Origin: Spizellomyces punctatus DAOM BR117
Taxonomy: Eukaryota > Chytridiomycota > Chytridiomycetes > Spizellomycetales > Spizellomycetaceae
Direction of reading: 5' to 3'
DNA: 64,000 bases
NCBI RefSeq assembly: GCF_000182565.1
Contig: NW_015971537.1
Coordinates: 2,081,299 to 2,145,298 of the forward strand
The first letter of the stretch is position 1. The number at the start of each line of letters is the position of its first letter. A program made the position numbers and the translations under genes. Below the pieces are notes generated by a model. That model made no database searches. It was not told where the DNA came from and worked only from the letters and a program-made list of their open reading frames with translations. Positions 33,367 through 44,367 of the stretch are shown one piece after another.

Positions 33367-34070
33367 TACGTTCGTCGTAGTTCCAGCAACCGTCAAAAAT
33401 ACGTTCAGAAACACAATCCCAGCCAACACAAGATGAAATCCAATCGTCGATGACGGGGGGGAGACCGGTGGCAAAAAACGGGCCGCGAACTGCGACGTTT
33501 GCAAAAATAGAATCCAAAAAGTTTCAAAAGCCTCCGATATAGGCACGTGATATAGATTCTTTAGGCACGTGGCTTGCATTTAATGTAGTGTTAACCAAAA
33601 ATTTAAGGGATTGGAACCGTTCCAACCATCTGTCGCTGTGAATGGAGTGTGGTTGCAGTCAGGATTAGTGTCAACTTTAGGGACCTCCGAGATCTACGCA
33701 AGTTAAACCAAGGTAACTTTTTGTTGCGCAACCCTCCATGAAATGCTGAATAGCGATACATGCAGCTATTAATAGCTTTCAAGGCAAGGCCCGCGGACAA
33801 TGATCCCATCGTTTTCCCTCGTTAGAGGCGTTTGATCTGTATCCAGATGTTATTTATAGACTCTTGTTGTTGTTGGTTCGGCGCATTTGGATTTTGGAAG
33901 AGAAACAATGCACGCTCCGGTCCTTGTGTGTCGTGGGGCGAGGCCGTTGAATTAACTCAAAGTCTATTTGGGTTTTTAGCTTTATATCGTCTGTGGGAGA
34001 CGCAAATCATTTTGCTTTTCGACTTGTAGCAGCTTGCTACTTTTGGCAAATCAGAAAGCCAAGTGAAAAA
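33367..34070. promoter_or_regulatory. Divergent promoter region, desaturase and GPCR
   Basis: 704 nt between divergent start codons. The first 210 nt are an open minus-strand extension of the desaturase frame that I judge to be 5' leader. No other gene or recognised site is seen. Confidence 0.4.
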
Positions 34071-35301
34071 ATGAGACAGGAACGGATTCCACCGCCTGAT
34101 TTACCATCGCCAGATTCAGACGGCTTTTATACCTTTTCTACCATCCCCTTGGGTATGGTGCAAGGATGGTACTATCTCCCCTACCGACTCGATCCGTCCC
34201 AGCTGGCCCTTGCGCGCGGGATAACCTCCATGGCTGCACTAACTGTTGTGCTCCTTATATTCTTTTTCATTGTCACTCGGAGCGTAGCGTGGACGCCCGC
34301 CAAATACTTTATCCTCAACATCCTCCTCATTGATTTCGTACAATGTGTGTTCAACGCATTTTGGATCTTGGGTACACCTTCGGTATTTGGTTACCACCTC
34401 GGCACCTACTACGCATGTCAAGTGTCGGGATACTTTTCCGCGGCGTGGGGTGTCCATGGGCAGAGCTCCATGTTTTGCTTTATGCTGGAGAGATACCTGG
34501 TTATTGTAAGGCGCGTGGATATAACGAGGGCGCAAGCAAAGTGGGTGAGCGGGGCGGTCTGGGCTGCGGCCCTGTTTATTGGGGGCCTCCCGTTTATGCT
34601 TGGGAGGAGGGCTTCGGTAAATCCCTCTGGGCTGTATTGTACTCCTCCTTGTAAGTTGCATTTTTGTTTTCCTCGTTTTTTTCTTCCTTTGGACTCTCTC
34701 ATCCCCATCATAACGCGCTTTAGGGAGCACGGGAGGAACCTGGGAAGGTATCATTCTGGGCTTGCTGGGTGTCGGCTTCATCTCCCTCAATGTCTTTGGC
34801 ATCGCCATCATGTACCACCAGATCTACACTACGTTTGTGCAGACCTCCAAAACGGTAGAAAAAGCCATGGAAGCCGGAAAGGATCACAGCACGACCAAAA
34901 ACGATCAAGTACCCGCGACTCCCAATAACACGACCACATCAGAGAGCAAGTACAGTCCCACCAAAACCTTCATGTCGCAAGTCCAACAGGCCCGCAAAGG
35001 CGCCAATGCCCGATTCAAGAAGGATTCAGATGAAATCGCCTTTCGATTGGCGAGACAGGCGCTGAGTTACATTATTGCCTATCTGTCCTGTATGTTACCC
35101 ATCTACATCTGCATTGGACACCATTTGTTTGTGCAAATGCCCCCTCCAGCGTGGTTGGAGCGTATTGCATATGTCATGGTACACGCATATACCTTGGCGA
35201 ATCCTATGCTGCTACTTTGTTTGAATCCTACCTACCGAGGCGCGATGAAGGGGACAGTAGGAGAGTGGAGAGATACATTGAGGTCGCGGGTTGGAAAGTA
35301 G
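34071..35301 (+). CDS. Rhodopsin-family (class A) G-protein-coupled receptor
   Basis: Two exons (34071-34650, 34724-35301) give 385 residues with seven hydrophobic helices. Helix 3 ends in LERYLVIVRR, matching the E/DRY motif. Helix 1 begins around SMAALTVVLLIFFF. A long third intracellular loop (about residues 255-310) is rich in Lys/Ser/Thr. Helix 7 ends NPMLLLCLNPTYR, in place of NPxxY, followed by a basic helix-8-like segment. The residue six before the Asn of NP in helix 7, where opsins have the retinal Lys, is His, so this is not a retinal protein by that criterion. Ligand unknown. Class A receptors are scarce in Dikarya but known in early-diverging fungi. Confidence 0.8.
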
Positions 35302-35566
35302 CAACAACGTCTCGTGCAGCTTTTAGGAGCGAGGTAGCTAGTCGGATGATGACGAATGTACCATAAACATGAATGCAGTCATTGAGCTGCGTCCAATGAC
35401 AACGTACTTCTCTTTTCAATGATTCAGAAAAAATGACTAGTTACAATGCCTCTTCTATGATCCTGTGACGCCTCTCTACCAGCATTTGCTTCCGACTCTC
35501 CACAAAGACCTCCGATTACTATGTAAGTTCTACACCTCTGTCGACATGTCCTCTGATACTCACCCT

Positions 35567-37817
35567 TCAACCCTGAATCCGTTTCGTCTTTCCACTCCAC
35601 TCCATATCCCTTAAAACAGTCTTTCTGACCTTTCCAGTGCTTGTTCTAGGCAACTCTTTCAAGACCTTTACACCTTTAGGAACCTGGAAACCAGCCAGGG
35701 TTTGCTTGCACCACTGAACAATCTCGTCTGGGATCCGATCAATGGGAATGGACGCATCTGGTTTGAGAACCACGTACGCGACAGGGACTTCACCCCATTT
35801 GTCATGTGGGGATGAGACGACGGCACATTCAAAGACGGATGAGTGGGCCAGAATGGTGTTTTCAAGTAAGATTGTTGAAATATTCTCGCCACCTAGTGGA
35901 CGAACTTAGCAATGGCATTCAGCCCGTAGGCTAATACGAAGCAGTACCTGAGATAATAATGTCTTTGGCCCGGTCACGGAGTTCAATATACCCATCAGGA
36001 TGTCGAACACCGAGATCTCCGGAATGAAAGTAGCCGCCTTGAAACGCTTTAGCAGTGCCAACTGAGTCGTTGTAGTAACCCTATAGTGAACCACAAGAGT
36101 GAGACACGCGATGTAATGGTTCACGTAATGGGCAATACTTACCGTCATCACATTATTCCCTCTCATCACGACTTCACCCATGGTTTCACCGTCCCAAGGA
36201 GTATCATTCATGTTTTCGTCAACAATACGCACCTCTACGTTTTTCGCCATCCGTTAGCTTGTAATAAATATATTTCAGGCGAATGTAAATCAATACCATC
36301 CGCGACCGTATAGTTTTGTCCCTGTCTAGACAATAAAGCAGCCTGTTCTACAGGAGTGAGTGTCTTCCAATGTGACTGCCACGCACAAATGGTGATAGGT
36401 CTTCAGCGAGCAGGTCAGTGCCCAGTCCCTCAAGTCGCAAAAGGATAAGGCGCCCAACCACCTACCCATACGTCTCTGTCAACCCATACACATGTACCGG
36501 CACAAAGTTCAACTCCATCATCTTGGCAATCATAGTAGGACTTGGCGGTGCGGCAGCAATCATGCATTTCACTTGCTGGGGAAGACGGCGTGCCGCAGGA
36601 TGATGGATAATGGATGTATGAACAGTCGGGGCGCCGCAGTAGTGGCTGACGTTGAGCGTCGTTAGCAGCGTCCAGATTTGGGCATAATCAATCTACAAGA
36701 GTGTATAAGGTGGTGCCCAAGTGCATAGAGAGACCTTTTTCAGTGACTTGCCTTACGGAGCATAACATTTGTTGCACCTGCAGCTACTGTCGCCCAAGGA
36801 AAGCACCAACCGTTACAATGGCTGAAGAGAGAAAGAGACAAGGGTACATCGTCAGTAGCCGCAAAAGTGGAGCTCACTCTGGGGAACTACTCACAACATT
36901 GGTAACGTCCACAGGTAGACAGACTCACTAGACATTCCCATCTCCAGACATTCTGATAAAGCATTCAAGTATGCCCCTCTAGAATGGTACATTACTCCTT
37001 TTGGTCGTCCGGTCGTTCCAGACGTGTAATTGATCGATATTGTCTCGCGCTCATCCGATCGCGATGGAAAATCTGTCCAACACGGAGGCCTATCCAAAGT
37101 GTTTTTGGCACTGGAATATATAAATTGCTCGTATGGATCTATATCTGAGCCAGTGTCGTCTACTCTGACGATATGTTCAAGATTTCCTGTCCTCGCCTGG
37201 TCACCGCCCACCAAGTCCAACAGCTCATGATCCACCACCAATATCCGCGCTCCGCAGTCTCGTAAAATGTAGCCCACTTCGTCCTTGTTTAATCGAGTAT
37301 TGATGGTGACCAAAATTGCGCCAGTGAGGGGCACTGCAAAGTGTGATTCAAGCATTGCTGGGATATTCGGCAGGAGAACAGCTACCCGGTCACCCTTCCG
37401 GATGCCTAGACGAAGAAGCGATGCAGCGTAATTGAGGACACGAGTGGCGAGAATAGAGTAGGCATAGCTTCGTGATTCTAACAAGGAACAACAAGGACAT
37501 GAATACATTCAAGAAAAAGAGGAATCTCGTTGAATTTGATATGAACCATGCCACACTGCAATCTTGTTTGGATATACATTGGCGGAACGACGCAGAAAGT
37601 TTACAGGATCAAGCTCCGTCCGCGATACCGTCGGAACGAACGCTGAGAGTTGCTGTTTAGTTGCGAGTTAAAATGCAAACCATGTTCGCAACAACTCACG
37701 TCCAGCTTCTTGTCCAAAACTTGTCTGTTCCTTCAAGTCGGGCGCATTGTGTAAGCCCCTCGTTGGTGGGGTGATAGTACGACTTAACAAGGAGATCCTA
37801 CGCCTTGCAGTGTCCAT
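35567..37817 (-). CDS. AMP-dependent acyl-CoA synthetase (AAE/medium-chain type)
   Basis: Nine exons (37700-37817, 37547-37642, 36895-37477, 36752-36821, 36466-36692, 36297-36400, 36143-36234, 35948-36080, 35567-35892) give 582 residues. ANL-family ligases activate a carboxylic acid to the acyl-AMP and then the CoA thioester. Motifs in order: [14 protein letters not shown] (A3 loop), [24 protein letters not shown] (A5), [10 protein letters not shown] (A7), [16 protein letters not shown] (A8), and the catalytic Lys in RTSTGKVRK (A10). The N terminus is basic and Arg-rich, suggesting a mitochondrial presequence. The donor of exon 4 is GCAAGT, so that intron is GC-AG. The C terminus ends TKRIQG, with no PTS1. 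Similar to plant AAE and fungal medium-chain ligases. Substrate unknown. Confidence 0.9.
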
Positions 37818-38010
37818 TGAATTTCTGCTCAGTACAAAAGAAGAAGGACGGAAGACGCTTGTGGAGGATGGCGAAACGACCGGCAGCCTCCCCGCGTTAC
37901 GTTGGTAGCCGCAAAAATAGCGCATCTCAAGTCACCCAAACGTCAACATGATGCTTTGAACCAACTTTGAAGTGATAAAGAAACCGCTTGAGCGATTTCC
38001 CGTGTGGACA

Positions 38011-39759
38011 ATGGCCGGAGTAGAGAACGTAACATCTGTCGCGAAGCCGGAAGCTGATACGACTGTTCCCAGCTCTTCAACGATGAGTGAAACCGCAACG
38101 AAAGATGCTCGCCGCGCTGCAAGACTGGAGAAAAGAAAACAAGGCCACAGAACGCATACGATACCGATTCCGTCCCCGCCACGAGCACCTACCCCGCCTC
38201 CCCGCAGAATGATACCCGTCACAAAACGTCCCATACCGCGACCGACTACTCTTACTGCCAGCGCTACTCCGTTGAGGTCCTTGACGATAATGACCTACAA
38301 CATCCTTGCACGTATGTGTCCGTTCGCTTATGGGGTTAATATCTCAGCAGATTTTACTATAATGCTGCTTTCTGCGCTTATTAGAGTGTTTATGTCGAAG
38401 GGAATTGTATCCATATTGTGGCAAGAACGACCTCAAAGGCAAGGTAAGGTGGTGGATGTTTACGTACGATTGGAAAAGTGGAGTATAAGACAGTTCCCCC
38501 ATCTTCTTATCAGACCCGGTTTCCCATGATCATTGAGGAGATTACCAAGAGACATCGACCGGATATTGCGTGTCTGCAAGAAGTCGATCACTTTGATGAT
38601 CTCCTTGCTCCCGAGCTGCAATCGGCAGGGTACGATTATGAATACCTCAAGAAAAATCCAGAGAAAGAGTTTGGGCATGGATTATGTATCCTGTGGAAGA
38701 AGGAGATGTGAGTCCTTGGTATGCTTATATGTCCATGCAGAAGGTGCTGCATATCTTGAAATGAATCAGACATTAAAATCATTGATCAGGTTTTCTAAAC
38801 ATAAATATCAATCGATCTTCTTTGACGACTCACCGTTGACGCATCCTACGCCGGTCACCCCGGTGACTCATAATATTGGGCAGTTGTTGGCTTTAAAGTT
38901 TCTTTTGCCGTCCGCACCAGCGGCTCACGGCGGCGTCCCTGGAGTGGTTATCACAAACAGCCATTTATATTGGCGACCTCGTGCGCAGTATGAGAAACTC
39001 CGACAGGCATACGTGTTGCTGGAAGAAGTAGTGAGGTTTAAGAGAAACATTGAGGAAGAGGAACAACCGTATCCGAGCGAACGACCGACTGCGGGTGATA
39101 GCCTTCGATCATGGCCTATTTTCTTGTGTGGAGGTATGTCCCGGAATCAGCTCGGGCAAAACAACAATTCTAGGCTCTCTAATCTTCTATTTCATGAAGA
39201 TTGGAACACATCACCGGAAGACGGCCTCTACCGATGTCTAACAAAGCAGCCGCTGACAGCCGATCAGCGTGCAAAACTCGAGCCGACCAACAATTCAGAG
39301 GATTCATCAGACGCAGGGGATGAGCCCATACTACCTCCAGTATCTGAAGCTGTCACAAATGCAAAGCCTGTGGAGAACCCAGTGCCAACGCCTGTTCTTG
39401 TGTCACATATTTCAAACCTGCCAAGGTTACATAGCTGTTATTCGACGTATCGAGAAACGGATGAGAATCATCCCGTGAATCCGGATTGGACAGAGGGTGA
39501 TTTGTGGGAGGGCGAACCGACGTACACCAATTTTTCAACTTGGAAAGGAACTTTGGATTACATTTTTGTTGCCGATGAGTCGGCTAAAAGTTCAACTGGC
39601 GGGGCAGAGAGCGACTCTACCCAGCGACGCATTCCGACTGCTGCGCAAGTATCAAAGGTTTTGGACATTCCACACGCACAATATTTGGCACCTGGTCTTC
39701 CCAATCCACATTTTCCAAGCGACCATGTGTGCCTGATGGCGGAGCTCAAGCTGTATTAA
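38011..39759 (+). CDS. NGL/CCR4-type exonuclease (EEP family)
   Basis: Five exons (38011-38311, 38385-38443, 38484-38707, 38790-39133, 39200-39759) give about 495 residues. Yeast Ngl1-3 are Mg-dependent RNA nucleases; Ngl2 trims 5.8S rRNA. A basic proline-rich N terminus of 90 residues precedes the EEP fold: MTYNILAQ, CRREL(Y)PY, the catalytic Glu in PDIACLQEVDHF, ITNSHLYW (His), LCGDWNTSP (Asp/Asn), TLDYIFV, and the final FPSDHVCLMAEL with the catalytic Asp-His. The junction between exons 2 and 3 is the weak point: a 40-nt intron with a poor acceptor, or a GC donor slightly upstream. An insertion of about 80 residues follows the GDWN motif. Confidence 0.86.
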
Positions 39760-39878
39760 GTAAGGGCTTGGGACTCTTAGAACTACTTAGCGCGCTTGAG
39801 AGACTATTGTGGTGGCATCGGTGACGTTTGTATTGAATGACCATGGTCGATGTAAATGAATTATATTCACAAAATATG

Positions 39879-42800
39879 TCATGAAATATGCGATGTGCCC
39901 CTTTTGAGGCTCTCCTTCGAGACTCCCACCCCGCCGATTGTCACAATCTCGTCCCGCAGAACTGGTTCAAAGTCCTTCTCATCAGGCAGTCGCCCAAGGT
40001 CAATGGCCTGCGTCACCCAACTGTTGACCACTACATAAAATCGTCGGTGTAGCCCACGAGGGGACGTGTTTAGAATATGTTTTACTAGGCGGGTGCGACG
40101 TGGTAAATCCTGGCTTTGGCCACTATCCAGAATCACATGCGTTGTATCGCTCGAAATAACATCCGCAATGACTGCTCCGCGCGCTCGTAACTTCAACGCC
40201 ACAACGTCCAGTGCCGTATCTTGTATTGCTTCGTGTGGAAGCGGCGGTTCATCTGCATTGACAATAGTAACCCCTTGAGGTGCTGGTAAGTCATTGGAAA
40301 GTAGATCTCTTGTTATGCGGATATTGTGGAATCGATCCAAGTAGACTTTGGCTCGTCTGAATAATGAACCTTCATGTGCTATCATTGAAAAATATCGTTC
40401 TTCAATCTCCGCTATATTATCGCTGGGCGTTCCGTTGCGTTCTGTCGTTGCATCTGCCTTTCGTTGTCTCTTCTTGTTCAGTGCGTCTATGTCCATGTTG
40501 CTGAAGAGCTTCCAGCGGCAAAGTCGCCTGTTTCAGCACTCTCGCATTCATGCAAAACCAATAGCGCGCCATACCAACCTCCTTCATTGTCGACGTCCTC
40601 AAATCCTCCGTGTAGCTATCTCCCCATTTGTCGATACTCTCCTTGAATTTCTCTTTCGTTGCTTCCGTGGTGTAAAGCATGTACCTAGCGTAGGGTTACC
40701 TAAACCATGGTGTCTGGTCTCCACTCAACAACCCGATTATACCTTGGGTTCAACGGTAACACTTCGTTTGCAGCGAGACAATCAAAGATGTACCGAGATT
40801 GCACAATATCATACTGACCGCTTCGTTTGAAGTTGCTGACTTTCAATGCTAATATCGCACCGTTCAACACGGCCCACTACGACTGCGTGAAGAGGTTTTG
40901 CAACTTACAAAGCTGGTCGGCTATGATCATGGTTGTATCCTTGGTGGGATTTTGCACAGCGGTTCCGCCGTGTTCTACGATAGCTGTTTCTATCGCGTGT
41001 TTGTCCCGTCCTATCGTCTCCCCAGCGCCGGGAACAACACACACTTCGATGTTATTAAAGAGATCCGAAGTTTTTGTGATCTGGCTAGCATCCACCCCAA
41101 GGAAATCAACGGCTACTTTCCAGGCGTGCGCTGCCGCTGTTCGCCGCACTGCTGCCTTCTTTCGTTTCTTTTCCTGCACTTTCATATCCATTTCTGCTAG
41201 CAGTTGGGACTTTCTTTCAGACGTTTGGCGGATATAGTCATGTAGCTGTGACACTGTCATTACACCATCCAGACCCTTATCATGTCGGACCTTAATGAAT
41301 CTTGGAAAGCGCAACGTCCATCCAGCACCATAGGTTTCGGTTTTATTCACTTCGGCGGCCCGAACTTGAATAATGCGTCCGTGCTCCGGGGAGATGATCA
41401 AGTCAGGTTTCTCCTTACTATTGCTGGGATGAACAAACCAGGGCGGTGGTCGACGAGGATCATAAGGTCGCCAAAAGCCCTCACGGTAACGTGAGAGCTC
41501 GTCCATCTCTTTGATCTTGAAGCCCGATCCCACTTTGCAAAAGCTGATGAACCGTGGTGTTTCGCCTGGTTTTGCATCTTCGGCAATAGCGCACATGAAA
41601 TGTGAAAGACGCCCACCCCGTCGGCCTTCACCAAATAGGCCTCCCACGATCAACAGATCGACATCATCACCGAGCGTGTCCACGTAATCCGCCTTCAATT
41701 TCAACCACGCGTCGCCTCTCAAATTGGGCGTATACACCGAGGCAGGATTCTTGATAATAATACCCTCCTCGGATCGATCAATTCGCTGCCCCAAATGGTT
41801 GATCACATCCTCAACTGTCGAGGCTTCTTCGTGTGGCAAAATTTCAAGGAATGTTTCCTTCTCCTTGATAATTCGGTGCAGATAAGCACGGCGGTCTTTA
41901 AGCGTCTGGTCGACAAGGCTTTGGTTGTTTAGATACACAATATCGAACACTACAAAGCAAGGATGTAGTTTTGCGTTCACTCCTATCGCGTCCGCGACCA
42001 GCGATCATTTAAAACTTTCAAATTCACCATTTTGCCGATTGCCAACATAGTGTTCCCACCTTTCTGCAAGACCTCTGTCACAATTACATGCAGAAGTCAT
42101 CAGCTCGCTTCTTTATCAGAACCATAATAGCTCCAACGACTTGCGTACCATTCGAAGCTGTTTTTAAGGAGCCAAAAGCCTCATATAGACCGCTTTCGGT
42201 ATTGAATGCCAGGAGTTCGCCATCCAAAATGACACTGCGGAACAAGATGTTTTAGAATTGATGAAAGTGGCGGCTAAGACTGTGTTTGTCATTCTACCTA
42301 TGCACCTTCGGATCAAACTGCTCGTAAATGTATGGCACTAGAGAACCGTGGCTGGGGTCTGCACCGTACATGGATGTGTATGGTGTGGCGTTTCTAAAGA
42401 GGGGGAATCAATAGCTCAACCACAGGAAACAGCCCAATGAAACTCACCTGGACCACCACTTGAACTTGCCTCCTTGAAGATGCATCTGTATTCGTTCCCC
42501 ATCCAATTTGGTCTCCACCCAAAAGGTTGTGTTTCCTATAATCCTTGGAATGTCGTGTGGATTTTCCACAGATTTTGCCTTCATGGGCTTGAAGACGCCG
42601 TTGATTCTGATTTCCTAAACATCGTACGTTAATTTGCTCGGAAGTCATAATTATGAAGATAATCACTCATACTTTATTTGTCAAGCTCAGCTTCGGGTCT
42701 GGGAGGTCGTGGGTCACCTTGGCCAAGTCGCTAGTCACGTTGAAATGCTCCAAAGCGTCTGGGTGCCACAACCCCAGCACCGTATTCTCTGATATTCCCA

Positions 42801-43728
42801 GTTTCAAGTCTGCAACAATATGAAGTATTGTCTCAGGATCATATAATGACTGCTGACACATTCCATTGAACCTTTGAGAATCATGCGGGCAATCCACATC
42901 TGCTCCATTGGAGTGCAATTAAGGAAAAAGTATCTTATAATGTCCCTTCGCTCTCCTCTGAAAATTTAAGCGTGCATCAGACATGTATATGGATCATCCA
43001 TCTAAACTTCACTGTCATGTACCTGTCATCTGTAACATTCAGCCAGTCGAGTTTGTCATTGATGTCGGCCACTGTAACGTTACTTCTGCCGAGTACGTTT
43101 GACCTTCCGGCAATGACTTGATGGAGAACTCCAGGAAAGTCGCCAGCCATCGTCTATGTCCATAAATAAAAGCCTGTAAGGCTTTGCTCCCCCAAGCGTA
43201 TAAGTAGGAGCACGGCCGACCTTTCCAGTTTTGCCAGGATTTCTCCAGTTAATTAAGCCTTCGGCGTCCGGTGAATTCATCGAAAGTCCAAGAACTTCCA
43301 CATAGGTTTTAGCAAGGACCTTATCCTTCATGCCATACGTGGTGCGCGCTTTGTCAAGCTATGGGATGCCGCCAGGCTATTGTTTTAGGGTAAGGTGCAA
43401 GAAACAGCTGGTAATGGTAGGGGAGACTAACATGAGGCAATATGAGCCTTAGAGCCGGAAAAAAGTCTCCTCCCGTTGCACGCCATTCCTTCAACGGAGG
43501 GAACCAGAACGTCAGCGTAATTGTTTGGGAGTTTCAAGATCTCGGGTAAAAGACCTCGATATAACGCTTCATTCTCTCCCTCTTCGCATCGTTTCCTCGC
43601 TTTGTCAGAACGCTCTGTAAGCATCTGCAGAGATCGTAAAACGAGGCACGAGAGGCGGTATCCGGTCCTTGGGCTGTTTGTTCATCCTCGCCTTCCATGT
43701 CACCGCGGTAAGCGAGAGCGTTGAGCAT
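39879..43728 (-). CDS. LIG4: DNA ligase IV
   Basis: Fourteen exons (43555-43728, 43432-43488, 43221-43358, 43023-43153, 42872-42957, 42673-42809, 42448-42614, 42298-42393, 42149-42234, 42028-42072, 40909-41982, 40743-40848, 40579-40684, 39879-40508) give 1010 residues. Ligase IV seals breaks in non-homologous end joining with XRCC4/Lif1. The adenylation Lys lies in VETKLDGERIQMH (exon 7). Other nucleotidyltransferase motifs include VILDGELLAF, EEGIIIKNP and DAWLKLKADYVD. LIVGGLFGEGRRGG and TLRFPRFIKVRHDK complete the catalytic core. Two BRCT domains follow (NNIEVCVVPG ... YDIVQSRYIFDCL and RRAKVYLDRF ... NSWVTQAIDLG). The first Met could also be that of MEGEDEQ a little downstream. Phases of all thirteen introns agree, which makes the model strong. 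Confidence 0.94.
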
Positions 43729-44367
43729 CGCGGACGTCACTGAGCACAGTCATGAACAGCTTAGTCAGCATTGTTTATACTGCTGGATCTCGAGGCAAGG
43801 CTGATATCGACTGCCCAATGTTCGTTTGAGTAAAACGAGTCGTCATTTGACAGTTCAAGGAATGGCTATTTAGTAATTACGGTAGCCCCAGAGTTGAAGG
43901 ATAAGCGGTCAAACTCGCAGGCGCTTCAACACCAATGCTGTATTGGTTTAAAGTTGATCATACCCATATCATATCCATGCATCGGAGTTCGAGAAAGCAT
44001 TACAAGTGCCTCGTGCGTTATACCAAGATGGTGACCGAGACAATGCGCTTTGCACTTGTCATAGAAGCAGGAAACAAAAATATATCTCATGTCCTAATAA
44101 TCATACGTATAGCTTGCGGATATGCAGCTCCAAATGTTGTGATGACGAGAAACCCTCAGGATTCGATCGATCCGAATCCCTGGCAATCGCGCTCCGACGA
44201 GTTCCTCATCCTTGTCCAGTAGAGTAGATGCATGACGCTGCAACGATAGTTCAGCTGCGTATGCACAAGCATTTCCGAATCAATTTCTTTCTACATTTAC
44301 CTTGTGCTGTATCTTTTCCATTGACACCCGCAGCCAAGTCGCTTTCCCTTGTATTCGTTGGACGCCA
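43729..44367. promoter_or_regulatory. Divergent promoter region, LIG4 and PPP4R4
   Basis: 639 nt between divergent start codons. A 95-codon plus-strand frame (43935-44222) starts with ATG but has no family resemblance and no splice partner. Nothing else is seen. Confidence 0.4.

Noticed and set aside
34239-34811. 190-codon minus-strand frame
   Set aside because: Antisense to the GPCR; it crosses a sense intron without any signal of its own.
34071-35301. Opsin (light receptor) identity for the GPCR
   Set aside because: The helix-7 position of the retinal-binding lysine is histidine, six residues before the NP pair.
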